Positions 1 to 8,139 of a stretch of 64,000 bases of DNA are shown one piece after another (the first letter of the stretch is position 1; every line of letters begins with the position of its first letter). Source of the stretch: Curtobacterium flaccumfaciens UCD-AKU (lineage in GTDB: Bacteria > Actinomycetota > Actinomycetes > Actinomycetales > Microbacteriaceae). The DNA lies in assembly GCF_000349565.1 (NCBI RefSeq), contig NZ_KB714631.1, positions 10,254 through 74,253 of the forward strand. Reading direction: 5' to 3'. The notes under the pieces are model-generated. The model worked only from the letters and a program-made list of their open reading frames with translations. It was not told where the DNA came from and ran no database searches. The position numbers and the translations under genes are program-made.

Positions 1-552
1 CCGACCTCGGCGCTCGACGTCGGCGCGCAGGACGAGGTCCGCGCAGCGCTCCGGACCGCGGTCGCCGGCCGGCCCGCCGTGCTCGTCACGCACGACCCGG
101 TCGAGGTCGTCGCCCTGGCCGACCGCGTCGTCGTGCTCCAGGGCGGTCGGGTCGTCGAGCAGGGCACCCCCGCGGCCGTGCTCGGTCGTCCGACCAGCGC
201 GTTCGCCGCGACGTTCTCCGGGCTCGCGCTGGTGCGCGGGACCGCCACCGGGGGTGGGATCGCGATCGACGGCGGGGGTGCGCTGGCGTCGGGGACGCAC
301 GCCGTGCCTCCCGGCCGACCCGCCCTGGCCGCCTTCCACCCGACGGCCGCCGTGCTGACGCGGGACGGTGCCGGGGCCGCGCGCACCGTCTCGTCGCTCG
401 AGCCGCGCGACGGACTGGTCCGCGTCCGCGCCGGCGACCTGGTGGCGGACCTGACGCTCGCCCGGCTGACCGCGCTCGGCATCGTCCCCGGCGACGCGGT
501 GCGCATCGACGTCCCCGCGGCCGAGGTGGCGGTGTACGCGCCCCGCGGTTGA
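1..552 (+). CDS. modC: Molybdate ABC transporter ATPase ModC, 3' part
   Basis: The reading frame is open from base 1 to the stop at 550-552, so only the C-terminal 183 residues are here. The D-loop SALDV is at residues 3-7 and the H-loop VTHD at 28-31, followed by the LADRVVVLQGGRVVEQGTP segment usual for importer ATPases. A TOBE-like regulatory domain fills about residues 80-183. ModC-type ATPases power molybdate uptake at the inner face of the membrane. The assignment to molybdate rests mainly on the moaA/moaD genes and the molybdoprotein just downstream; another anion importer ATPase of the same family cannot be excluded. Confidence 0.72.
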   Translation, partial: PTSALDVGAQDEVRAALRTAVAGRPAVLVTHDPVEVVALADRVVVLQGGRVVEQGTPAAVLGRPTSAFAATFSGLALVRGTATGGGIAIDGGGALASGTHAVPPGRPALAAFHPTAAVLTRDGAGAARTVSSLEPRDGLVRVRAGDLVADLTLARLTALGIVPGDAVRIDVPAAEVAVYAPRG

Positions 553-564
553 GACAATGGTCCG

Positions 565-1665
565 ATGACCTCCTGGTTCCCCAAGGTGTGGCCCGTGGCC
601 ACGCCGATCCTGGCGGCCGTCGTGCTCGCGTTCTCGTACGGCCGCTACGGACTCGGCACCGCCGTGGTGGTCGTCGTCGCCGTCGTGCTCGCGGTCACGG
701 TGCTCGCGGCCGTCCACCACGCCGAGGTCGTCGCGCACCGGGTCGGGGAACCGTTCGGGTCGCTCGTGCTGGCCGTCGCCGTGACGATCATCGAGGTCGC
801 GCTCATCATCTCGCTGTCGAGCTCCGGCGGTGCGCAGGCCGAGACCCTGGCGCGCGACACCGTGTTCTCGGCGGTGATGATCACGATGAACGGGCTCGTC
901 GGCCTCGCGATCCTGATCGGGACCCTGCGGCACAACACCGTGCGCTTCAACCAGGAGGGTGCAAGCGCCGCGACCATGACGGTGGCCGCGCTCGCCGTGC
1001 TGACCCTGGTGCTGCCGACGTTCACCACCGGCACCGACGACGCGTCCTTCACCGGCACGCAGCTGGTGTTCGTCGCCATCGCGTCACTCGTGCTCTACGG
1101 GTTGTTCGTCGTCACGCAGACCGTGGCGCACCGCGACTTCTTCCTGCCGGTCAACCGTGCCGGCGGGGTGCTCGTCGAGTCCGAGGACGCCCACGCCGCA
1201 CGCCCGTCCGGCCGCACCACGATGGTGTCGCTCGGGTTGCTCGTCGTCGCGCTCGTCGCCGTGGTCGGACTCGCCAAGGTGGAGTCGCCCGCGATCGAGG
1301 CCGGGGTCGCCGCCGTCGGGTTTCCGCCGTCGTTCGTCGGTGTCGTGATCGCGCTGCTCATCCTGCTGCCCGAGGGCATCGCGGCGTCGAAGGCCGCCGC
1401 ACGGAACCGGATCCAGACGAGCCTGAACCTGGCGATGGGGTCCGCGATGGCGTCGATCGGGCTGACGATCCCGTCGATCGCGGTCGCGTCGCTGTTCATG
1501 CCGGGGACCCTGCTGCTCGGGCTCGGGCCGTCGCAGATCGTGTTGCTCGCGTTGACGATCGTCGCGGCGGTGCTCACGGTGCTGCCCGGTCGTGCGACGC
1601 GACTGCAGGGCGGGGTGCACCTGGTGATCTTCGCCGCGTTCATCGTCCTGTCCGTCTCGCCGTAG
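565..1665 (+). CDS. Ca2+/H+ antiporter, CaCA family (ChaA-like)
   Basis: This 366-residue protein is almost entirely hydrophobic, with about eleven predicted membrane segments. It has the two acidic alpha-repeat regions of the cation/Ca2+ exchanger superfamily: TIIEVALII with E77, and LPEGIAASKAA with E270. A stretch after each repeat (MITMNGLVG and AMGSAMASIGLTIP) fits the polar ion-binding helices. The family expels Ca2+ or Na+ in exchange for protons. A GACAAT box at 553-558 lies six bases before the ATG, which fits a leaderless transcript, so the gene may not depend on the modC promoter. Confidence 0.85.
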   Translation: MTSWFPKVWPVATPILAAVVLAFSYGRYGLGTAVVVVVAVVLAVTVLAAVHHAEVVAHRVGEPFGSLVLAVAVTIIEVALIISLSSSGGAQAETLARDTVFSAVMITMNGLVGLAILIGTLRHNTVRFNQEGASAATMTVAALAVLTLVLPTFTTGTDDASFTGTQLVFVAIASLVLYGLFVVTQTVAHRDFFLPVNRAGGVLVESEDAHAARPSGRTTMVSLGLLVVALVAVVGLAKVESPAIEAGVAAVGFPPSFVGVVIALLILLPEGIAASKAAARNRIQTSLNLAMGSAMASIGLTIPSIAVASLFMPGTLLLGLGPSQIVLLALTIVAAVLTVLPGRATRLQGGVHLVIFAAFIVLSVSP

Positions 1666-1813
1666 GGCGCGGGCGGGGCGGGCGCCTGGTCGTTCCGGGC
1701 GTGCCTGGCCGAATCGGGCGTACCTGGTCGGAAGTTCCGACACGGTATGCGCGGAAGCACCAGGTATCGCGGGTGTTCTGGGAAGGAACGGGCACGCCGC
1801 TCAGCCGCCGAAC
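1666..1813. terminator. Convergent intergenic spacer with palindromes
   Basis: The spacer between the convergent antiporter and moaD genes contains the palindrome GTCGGAAGTTCCGAC at about 1730-1744 and further repeated CCTGGT/ACCAGG elements. It may act as a two-way terminator, but no U-tract is seen. Confidence 0.35.
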
Positions 1814-2062
1814 TCAGCCCCCTGCGAAGGGCGGCATGACGTCGACGACCTCCACGCCCGACAGCGAGGTCGCCCGGTCGCGCGTGGTCACACCGTCGAC
1901 CAGGTACGAGCAGCGCTCCTGCAACGCACTCCAGCGCGCAGGGTCCGCCACGGCAGCCGTGTCGATCGCTCCGAGGGCCGCGTCGATGGTGGCGCCCGAC
2001 ATGGTCAGCGAGTCGACACCCACGGCAGCCCGGGCCGCGGCGAAGAACCGGATCGTGGTCAT
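1814..2062 (-). CDS. moaD: Molybdopterin synthase small subunit MoaD
   Basis: This 82-residue protein of the ubiquitin-like MoaD/ThiS family ends in PFAGG. The C-terminal double glycine is adenylated and thiocarboxylated, and delivers sulfur to cyclic pyranopterin monophosphate. The N-terminus TTIRFFAAARAAVG matches the family's first beta strand and its length is typical. The gene starts three bases after the moaA stop, so it is probably cotranscribed with moaA. The catalytic subunit MoaE is not in the window. Confidence 0.9.
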   Translation of the reverse strand: MTTIRFFAAARAAVGVDSLTMSGATIDAALGAIDTAAVADPARWSALQERCSYLVDGVTTRDRATSLSGVEVVDVMPPFAGG

Positions 2063-2065
2063 GGC

Positions 2066-3118
2066 TCAGCCGCCGATCGCGCTCATGCCGCGGGTCGGGT
2101 GCACGAGCTCGTCGCTGTCGTCACCGTGGTCGCGGGGCTTCGCCCACATCGCGAGCCGCCACAGCTCGGCGACCTGGTCGTCGTCCGCCCCGGAGCGCAT
2201 CGGCCCGAGCACGTCGGTCTCCTCGTCGGAGAACAGGCAGCTGCGCACGTGGCCGTCGGCGGTGAGCCGGGTGCGGGTGCAGTCGGCGCAGAACGACTCG
2301 GTGATGCTCGCGATGATCCCGACGGTGCCGAGCGGTTCGCCGGTGACGGCGTCGTGCACGCGGTACCGCTCGGCCGGGGCGCCGTCGCGCGGGGCGTCGT
2401 CCGGCGTGAGCACGAACGACGTCGCCAGCAGCGCGCGGGTCTCGGCCGCGGTGATCATCTCGGTGCGGTCCCAGGCGTGGTCGGGGTCGAGCGGCATCTG
2501 CTCGATGAACCGCAGCTCGTAGCCACGCTCCAGGCACCAGCGGAGGAGCTCCGGGGCGGCCTCGTCGTTGATCCCGCGCAGCAGCACCGCGTTCACCTTG
2601 ATGTCGAGCCCGGCGTCGTGCGCGGCCGACAGCCCTGCGATGACCTTGTCGAGGAACGGGCGTCGGGTCACGGTGGTGAAGACGTCGGGGTCGACGGTGT
2701 CGAGCGACACGTTCACGCGTCGCAGTCCGGCGTCGTACAGGCCCTGGGCGCGGTGGGCGAGGCCGATCGCGTTCGTGGTGAGGGACAGCTCCGGGGCGTC
2801 GGGCAGTGCGGCGCACCGGGCGATCACGTCGACCAGGTCGTGCCGCAGCATCGGCTCGCCGCCGGTGAACCGGACCTTGCGGACACCGAACCGCGCCGAG
2901 CCGATCCGGACCAGCCGCTCGATCTCGGTCGCCGTCATCAGGGCCTCGTCGGGGGCGAACGGCAGCCCGGCCGCGGGCATGCAGTACGTGCAGCGCAGGT
3001 TGCAGCGCTCGGTGAGCGACACCCGCAGGTCGACGGCGCGACGCCCGAAGCGGTCGACGAGCCCGGTGGGAGCCGGGTCCACGGAGCCGGTCGTGCCGAG
3101 CAGGGTCGCGGGTGCCAT
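2066..3118 (-). CDS. moaA: GTP 3',8-cyclase MoaA
   Basis: This 350-residue radical SAM enzyme performs the first step of molybdenum cofactor synthesis, converting GTP to 3',8-cyclo-7,8-dihydro-GTP. The first 4Fe-4S cluster motif is C39-x3-C43-x2-C46 (RCNLRCTYC). The C-terminal cluster is C277-x2-C280-x13-C294. The protein ends in the GG motif required for activity (SAIGG). The ATG at 3118 is chosen because it starts just after the upstream glycosyltransferase stop, at 3124, and gives the usual length. The reading frame is open further upstream, but that part is antisense-like GC-rich shadow of the neighbour. Confidence 0.95.
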   Translation of the reverse strand: MAPATLLGTTGSVDPAPTGLVDRFGRRAVDLRVSLTERCNLRCTYCMPAAGLPFAPDEALMTATEIERLVRIGSARFGVRKVRFTGGEPMLRHDLVDVIARCAALPDAPELSLTTNAIGLAHRAQGLYDAGLRRVNVSLDTVDPDVFTTVTRRPFLDKVIAGLSAAHDAGLDIKVNAVLLRGINDEAAPELLRWCLERGYELRFIEQMPLDPDHAWDRTEMITAAETRALLATSFVLTPDDAPRDGAPAERYRVHDAVTGEPLGTVGIIASITESFCADCTRTRLTADGHVRSCLFSDEETDVLGPMRSGADDDQVAELWRLAMWAKPRDHGDDSDELVHPTRGMSAIGG

Positions 3119-3123
3119 GGTCG

Positions 3124-4563
3124 TCAGCGTACGTGCTCCACGCGCCGGAACGTCAGCCGCTCCCACCACCGGCGCCAGTCCGACCGGCTCGTCCGCAGCA
3201 GCGTGACGACCACGATGACCGCCACGGCCGCGAGCAGCCACCACCGGTAGGCGTCCGCCGACGGCCACACCCCGCGCAGCGCGATGGCCAGACCGATCGA
3301 CAACCACTCCCACCGCCCGGACAGCACCACGAACGGGATGAGCAGCAGCGCGTACCAGGGGTAGCGCGGGGTCACGGCGAGGAACGTCACACCGATCATC
3401 AGGACCTCGCCGGACCAGGGGCGCGCCGGGTCCGACAACCGCCACGCGACGAACGCCGCCAGCAGGACCAGGAGCCCGACCGCCAGGGTCCCGGCGTCGC
3501 CCTTGACCACGAGCGACACCAGCGCGAAGCGGGAGCCGTCCTCGTAGCCCTCCTCGTTCAGGTAGCCGGGCAGGTACCCGAGCACGTCGAGTCCGGTCGT
3601 CAGCACGTAGGGCACGTAGAGCAGCCCGAACACCGCGATGCCGATGGGGATCGCCCACCACGCCCGCCCGCGGCCGAGCAACGGTGGGTACACGATCGCC
3701 GGGATGAGCTTCGTCGCGGTCGCGGCCCCGAGCGCGATCCCGCCCCAGATCGGCCTGCCGAACGCGACGAGTACGACACCGGCCGTGGCGAGTGCGGCGC
3801 CGACGACGTCGACGTGCGAGTTGGTGACCGCCTCGGACGCGACGAGCGGCGACCAGGCCCAGAGCGCCGCCCACCAGGTCGGACGGCCGATCCGGCGGAG
3901 CACCACGACGAGCCCGACGGTCACGCCGAGCGACACGAGCAGGCCGGCGACCTGGAACGGCAGGTACTGCGCCGTCGCCGGCACGAAGAACCGCACCGCC
4001 GCGAACCACAGCTGCGCCATCGGCGGGTAGATCGTCGTGACGTCCGGCCGGTTGATCGCGGTGCAGTGTCCGTCGGCGCCGTCGCCGAGTCCGCGGAACC
4101 GGGGCTTCAGCGGGTCGCACGTGCCGTCCACCTTGTCGGGGAACAACCAGTCGGGTCGCAGACCGGACAGTGCCGCGGACTGGGGGGTGTGCGCGTACGG
4201 TGAGACACCGGCATGCTGGACGATGCCGTCCCACGCGTACCGAGCGGAGTCGGTGCTCGTGTTCGGCGGGCCGACCAGGGCAGCGATGCCGATCACCACC
4301 GCTCCGCCGATGACCATGGTGGTCATCCACCGGACGGGCACGAAGCGCACCGCGAGCACGGCGATGACGAAGACGGTCCAAGCGATCAGCGTCCACGCAA
4401 CGAATGCAGAACGATGGCCCGATCGGAGGAACCCCAGATGCGTGACGCCGACGGCGATGACGCCCGACAGGGCCAGCACTCCGACGACGGCCAGCACGGT
4501 GCCGATCCGCGCGGCGGTGCCGTCGGCCAGGGACGGTCGGAGGGCACGCAGTCGGTCGCTCAT
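3124..4563 (-). CDS. GT87-like polyprenol-phosphate-dependent membrane glycosyltransferase
   Basis: The 479-residue polytopic membrane protein has about eleven hydrophobic segments. A large loop after the third segment carries NTSTDSARYAWDGIVQHAG and a later TIYPPMAQLWF motif. This layout is typical of DUF2029/GT87 mannosyltransferases of actinobacteria, which use polyprenol-phosphate sugars on the outer face of the membrane. The substrate is unknown. A TAGCCT box (minus strand, 4573-4578) lies nine bases before the ATG. The gene heads a probable three-gene transcript with moaA and moaD, an odd pairing that may be positional only. Confidence 0.75.
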   Translation of the reverse strand: MSDRLRALRPSLADGTAARIGTVLAVVGVLALSGVIAVGVTHLGFLRSGHRSAFVAWTLIAWTVFVIAVLAVRFVPVRWMTTMVIGGAVVIGIAALVGPPNTSTDSARYAWDGIVQHAGVSPYAHTPQSAALSGLRPDWLFPDKVDGTCDPLKPRFRGLGDGADGHCTAINRPDVTTIYPPMAQLWFAAVRFFVPATAQYLPFQVAGLLVSLGVTVGLVVVLRRIGRPTWWAALWAWSPLVASEAVTNSHVDVVGAALATAGVVLVAFGRPIWGGIALGAATATKLIPAIVYPPLLGRGRAWWAIPIGIAVFGLLYVPYVLTTGLDVLGYLPGYLNEEGYEDGSRFALVSLVVKGDAGTLAVGLLVLLAAFVAWRLSDPARPWSGEVLMIGVTFLAVTPRYPWYALLLIPFVVLSGRWEWLSIGLAIALRGVWPSADAYRWWLLAAVAVIVVVTLLRTSRSDWRRWWERLTFRRVEHVR

Positions 4564-4650
4564 GGTGCGTCGAGGCTATCCGGCGTCCAGCGTCTGCTGC
4601 ACGACGGACGAGCAGCTCTGGCGTCCCCCAACCGCAACGCCCGTTCGGCG

Positions 4651-6033
4651 GTGGTGCTCGGACGCCTGCTCGGCATCGCGTTCCTGATCTGCTTCGGCAC
4701 CGGGATCTACAGCCACCTGCTGCAGGAACCGCTCGGCTGGATGCGGTTCCCGACACGGCCGACGCAGCTGTACCAGTTCACGCAGGGCCTGCACATCACG
4801 ACCGGGATCGCGATCATCCCGCTGCTGCTCGCGAAGCTCAACACCGTGATGCCCGCCCTGGTGCAGGTACCGCCGGTGCGCGGCGTGGTGCACCTGCTCG
4901 AGCGGCTGTCGATCGCGGTGCTCGTGTCGGCGTCGATCATCCAGGTCGTCACCGGCCTGCTCAACACGTACCAGTGGTACCCGTGGCCGTTCCCGTTCCG
5001 CCAGGTGCACAACGCGATGGCGTACGTGATCATCGGCTCGCTGGCCATCCACATCGCGGCCAAGCTGCCGGTCATCGCCCGCTACTGGCGGAAGCGCGAC
5101 TCCTACGACGTGCACGGCCGGTTCATCGCGGACCCCGCGTCCGGCAGTGAGCTGCTCCCACCGGGCCTGGAGGATCGTGGTGCGTCCGCCCCGAGCGCTG
5201 CGGTCGCCGAGACCGCCGGGTCCACCGCCCCCGGCCTGCTGGGCCGCGTGTTCCGCTGGATCGACGGCGTCGACGCCGCCCCCGGCGGCGCCGAGTCCCG
5301 TCCCACCGGACCGGACGCGGCCCCGGATGCCCGCGAGGTGTCCGAGGAGCCGAGTCCCGCCCAGCCGACGGCCGACGTGCCGGAGCCGGACCGGGCCTCC
5401 AGGCCGACGCCGGAAGCAGCCACCGGACGACGCCAGCGCATCGCCCGACGCGGGTTCTTCGCCGGTGTGACGGCGGCGACCGTGGGGGTCGTCGCGCTCA
5501 CCGCGGGGCAGTCCTCGAAACTCGCGGAGCCGTTCAACGTCTTCGGCGCCCGTGGGCGTGGCATCGGCGCGAACGGCCTGCCGGTCAACCGCACCGCGCG
5601 TGCCGCCGGCGTGCTCGCCAGCGCGACCGCAGCCGACTGGACGCTCACCGTCGTCGGCCACGACGTGAGCCGGACCTTCGTCCGTGCGGAACTCGTGGCG
5701 CTCGGCACCGCGCAGGTCGACCTGCCGATCTCGTGCGTCGAGGGCTGGAGCCAGATGGGTACCTGGAAGGGCGTGCGGATGCGCGACCTGCTCGACGCCG
5801 TGCAGGCGCCGCAGGGATCGCACGTGCGGGTGACGAGCCTGGAACGGCACGGCGGCTACCGGATCATGGACATGGGGCCGGAGTACGCCGAGGACCCGAC
5901 GACGCTCGTCGCCCTCGAACTGAACGGCGCGACACTCGACCTGGACCACGGGTTCCCGGCGCGCATCATCGCTCCGGGGCGGCCCGGTGTGCTGCAGACC
6001 AAGTGGATCGAGAAGATCGAGGTGCTCCGGTGA
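4651..6033 (+). CDS. Cytochrome b561-like membrane domain fused to SUOX-type molybdoprotein
   Basis: The N-terminal third has about four membrane helices with paired histidines (GLHITTG, VHLLERL, QVHNAMAYV, LAIHIAAKLP), as in di-heme b561 domains. A proline/alanine-rich cytoplasmic-like linker follows. Next is an ARRGFFAG twin-arginine motif (Arg codons 5446-5451) before another membrane helix. The C-terminal domain is SUOX-like, with the putative Mo-ligand Cys codon at 5734 (SCVEGW). It probably passes electrons between quinone and an extracytoplasmic molybdenum centre. The start is uncertain: no ATG is in frame near the 5' end, so GTG at 4651 is chosen, but CTG codons at 4594-4597 could add residues. 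Its 3' end overlaps the next gene by four bases. Confidence 0.82.
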   Translation: MVLGRLLGIAFLICFGTGIYSHLLQEPLGWMRFPTRPTQLYQFTQGLHITTGIAIIPLLLAKLNTVMPALVQVPPVRGVVHLLERLSIAVLVSASIIQVVTGLLNTYQWYPWPFPFRQVHNAMAYVIIGSLAIHIAAKLPVIARYWRKRDSYDVHGRFIADPASGSELLPPGLEDRGASAPSAAVAETAGSTAPGLLGRVFRWIDGVDAAPGGAESRPTGPDAAPDAREVSEEPSPAQPTADVPEPDRASRPTPEAATGRRQRIARRGFFAGVTAATVGVVALTAGQSSKLAEPFNVFGARGRGIGANGLPVNRTARAAGVLASATAADWTLTVVGHDVSRTFVRAELVALGTAQVDLPISCVEGWSQMGTWKGVRMRDLLDAVQAPQGSHVRVTSLERHGGYRIMDMGPEYAEDPTTLVALELNGATLDLDHGFPARIIAPGRPGVLQTKWIEKIEVLR

Positions 6034-6500
6034 AGGCCGCGCGGATCGTGCTCGTGGTGATCGGTGTGCTGGTCATCGCGTTCGGGGCGTACGTGCTCGT
6101 GACGTCCGTCACGCCGAAGCGCATCGGCGGGCTCGGGGTGTGGCTGCTCGCGGCGGTGGTGCTGCACGACGCGATCCTGTCGCCGTTCGTGGTCGGTGCC
6201 GGGCTGTTGCTGCGTCGGGCCGGACGCTCGCTGCGGGCCTGGGTGCTCGTCGTCGTGCAGGCGGCGATCGTGCTCGGCAGCGTGCTCGCCCTGGTGGTGC
6301 TGCCGGAGATCGCGGCCAAGGACCACGGGCAGAAGAACCCCACTGTGCTGCCGTTCGACTACGGCACGCGGCTGCTGCTCGTCGAGGGGGCGCTCGTCGT
6401 CGTCGTGGTGGTCGTGCTCGTGGTCGGGGTGCTGCGGTCGCGTCGCGCAGGTGGGCCGTCTGGTTCGGCCGGTTCGTCCGCGGTGCGCAGCACTGGTTAA
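6030..6500 (+). CDS. Small membrane protein of the molybdoprotein operon
   Basis: This 156-residue protein starts with GTG in a GTGA overlap with the molybdoprotein stop, so the two are translationally coupled. It has four hydrophobic segments (about residues 4-27, 35-55, 67-88 and 112-132). A conserved-looking HDAILSPFV segment sits in the second helix and a charged loop (AAKDHGQKNP) between the third and fourth. No family is recognised with confidence. Coupling suggests a role in assembly or anchoring of the upstream b561-molybdoprotein, but that is inference. Confidence 0.7.
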   Translation: MKAARIVLVVIGVLVIAFGAYVLVTSVTPKRIGGLGVWLLAAVVLHDAILSPFVVGAGLLLRRAGRSLRAWVLVVVQAAIVLGSVLALVVLPEIAAKDHGQKNPTVLPFDYGTRLLLVEGALVVVVVVVLVVGVLRSRRAGGPSGSAGSSAVRSTG

Positions 6501-6522
6501 AGGGACAACCTTTCGGTATGAT
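6494..6522 (+). promoter_or_regulatory. marR promoter with overlapping operator
   Basis: An exact inverted repeat AAAGG-N5-CCTTT spans 6499-6513. It lies between a possible -35 (TGGTTA, 6494-6499) and the -10 TATGAT (6517-6522). The -10 ends six bases before the ATG of the MarR gene, so transcription would begin at or next to the start codon. The position fits autorepression by MarR. Confidence 0.65.
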
Positions 6523-6528
6523 CAGGTC

Positions 6529-7074
6529 ATGACCGACGAGACCCCGTGGCTCACCCGCGAGCAGCTGCGCGCGTGGATGAAGCTCGTCGCGGTCATGGAA
6601 CTCCTGCCGGCGGCGCTCGACCAGCAGCTCCAGCGTGACGCCGACCTGACGCACTTCGACTACATGGTCATCGCGATGCTCTCGGAGACCGACACCAGGA
6701 CCCTGCGGATGTCGGCGCTCGCCTCGGCCACGAACGCCTCGTTGCCGCGGCTGTCGCACGTGGTGTCCCGGCTCGAGAAGCGCGGGCTCGTCACCCGGTG
6801 CCCGTCGACCTCCGACCGCCGGGCCACCGACGTCCGGCTGACCGACGCCGGCTACGCCACCATCGTCGACGCCGCTCCGGACCACGTCCGCACCGCCCGC
6901 CGGGTGGTCATCGACGCGCTCTCCGACGAGCAGGTCGCGCAGCTCGACGGCATCGCGGCGTCGCTCCTGACGCGCCTCGACCCCGAGGGGCGGTTCGCGG
7001 CGCTGACCTACCCGCGCGAGGACGACGACACCGCGATCTGCGAGCAGCGGCTGACGGGTGCGGCGACGGACTGA
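6529..7074 (+). CDS. MarR family transcriptional regulator
   Basis: The 181-residue protein has the winged-helix layout of MarR. A recognition-helix region lies around residues 60-85 (RMSALASATNASLPRLSHVV), followed by the wing RLEKRGLVTRCPSTSDRRATDVRL, with the DRR signature common in MarR proteins. The start is fixed by a strong -10 box six bases upstream. A palindrome in the promoter suggests that it represses itself. The ligand and other targets are unknown. Confidence 0.92.
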   Translation: MTDETPWLTREQLRAWMKLVAVMELLPAALDQQLQRDADLTHFDYMVIAMLSETDTRTLRMSALASATNASLPRLSHVVSRLEKRGLVTRCPSTSDRRATDVRLTDAGYATIVDAAPDHVRTARRVVIDALSDEQVAQLDGIAASLLTRLDPEGRFAALTYPREDDDTAICEQRLTGAATD

Positions 7075-7136
7075 GCGGCCCTGCGCGGTGCGCTGCGGAC
7101 GATCGTCGGTCGTGGTGCTTGCAATAGGCTCGCCGC

Positions 7137-8093
7137 ATGACCGACCCCGCCGCGCCGTCCGACACGTACTCCTACCTCGGACCCGCCGGCACCTTCACCG
7201 AGGCGGCCCTCAAGCTCGTCGAGGCCGCCGCCGGCAAGCCCTGGCGGAGCGTCAACAACGTCGGTGAGGCCCTGGACGACGTCATGTCCGGCCGCTCCGT
7301 CGGGGCCGTCATCGCGATCGAGAACAGCGTCGACGGCGGGGTCAGTGCCACGCAGGACGCCCTGGCCCGGATCCCCGGTGTGCGGATCGTGGGGGAGTAC
7401 CTGGTCCCCGTCGACTTCGTGCTCGTCGCCCGACCCGGCACGACCCTGGCCGACGTCCGCACCGTGAACGCACACCCGGTCGCCTACGCGCAGACCCACA
7501 ACTGGCTCGAGGCGAACCTGCCCGGCCACGGCCACATCCCGGCGTCGTCGAACGTCGCCGCGGCGCTCGCCCTGCTCGAGGCGGACCCCACCGCCGACGC
7601 CGCCGTCGCGCCGCCCGGCATCACCGACCACCACGACGTCGTCGTGCTCGCATCGTCCATCGGCGACAATGCCTCGGCGGTCACCCGGTTCGTGCTCGTG
7701 TCGAAGACGCTCGCGCTGCCCGAACCGACCGGAGCCGACAAGACCAGCGTCATCGTCGAGCTGCCCGCCGACCACCCCGGCGCCCTGGTCGACATGCTCG
7801 AGCAGTTCGCGACGAGGGGCATCAACATGGGGCTGCTGTCGTCACGGCCGATCGGTGACGAGCTCGGCCGCTACCGGTTCGTCATCGACCTCGACGGGCA
7901 CGTGCGCGACGAGCGGGTCGCGGACGCGCTGCTCGGCCTGCGCCGGTTCAGCCCGCGCGTGACGTTCCTCGGGTCGTACCCGCGTGCCGACGGTGCCCGC
8001 CCCGAGGTTCCGGCGCGCTACTCGGACGCCGCGTTCGTCGAGGCGCGCGACTGGCTGCGCGCGATCGTGTCGGGCGAGCCCGGGGCGCGGTAG
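7137..8093 (+). CDS. pheA: Prephenate dehydratase
   Basis: The 318-residue protein converts prephenate to phenylpyruvate in phenylalanine synthesis. The N-terminal catalytic domain starts with YLGPAGTFTEAA and contains the conserved TRF motif (T183-R184-F185). An ACT regulatory domain (about residues 200-280) has DHPGALVDML and SSRP, corresponding to the GALV and ESRP motifs that bind phenylalanine. The first residue of ESRP is Ser here. A TAGGCT box at 7125-7130 lies six bases before the ATG, consistent with a leaderless mRNA. The gene stands alone. Confidence 0.95.
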   Translation: MTDPAAPSDTYSYLGPAGTFTEAALKLVEAAAGKPWRSVNNVGEALDDVMSGRSVGAVIAIENSVDGGVSATQDALARIPGVRIVGEYLVPVDFVLVARPGTTLADVRTVNAHPVAYAQTHNWLEANLPGHGHIPASSNVAAALALLEADPTADAAVAPPGITDHHDVVVLASSIGDNASAVTRFVLVSKTLALPEPTGADKTSVIVELPADHPGALVDMLEQFATRGINMGLLSSRPIGDELGRYRFVIDLDGHVRDERVADALLGLRRFSPRVTFLGSYPRADGARPEVPARYSDAAFVEARDWLRAIVSGEPGAR

Positions 8094-8095
8094 CG

Positions 8096-8125
8096 CGGAC
8101 CGCGGCCCGCGGCCCGCGGCCCGAG
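8096..8125 (+). repeat. Short heptamer repeat (GCGGCCC)
   Basis: Three consecutive copies of a GCGGCCC-like heptamer lie between the convergent pheA and lipid-kinase genes. The run may be part of a terminator or slippage-prone spacer. Confidence 0.5.
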
Positions 8126-8139
8126 CGACAGGGTCAGGC

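Noticed and set aside
1730-1744. Riboswitch or molybdenum-cofactor RNA element near moaD
   Set aside because: Only a short palindrome is seen in a convergent 3' region; a Moco riboswitch would lie upstream of a gene and be far longer.
549-2522. A 657-codon plus-strand open frame over the antiporter and moaD
   Set aside because: Arg-rich, low-complexity translation in the wrong frame over two well-supported genes; a GC-driven shadow.
2099-3250. Plus-strand open frame opposite moaA
   Set aside because: Antisense to a gene with intact cluster motifs; no motif of its own.
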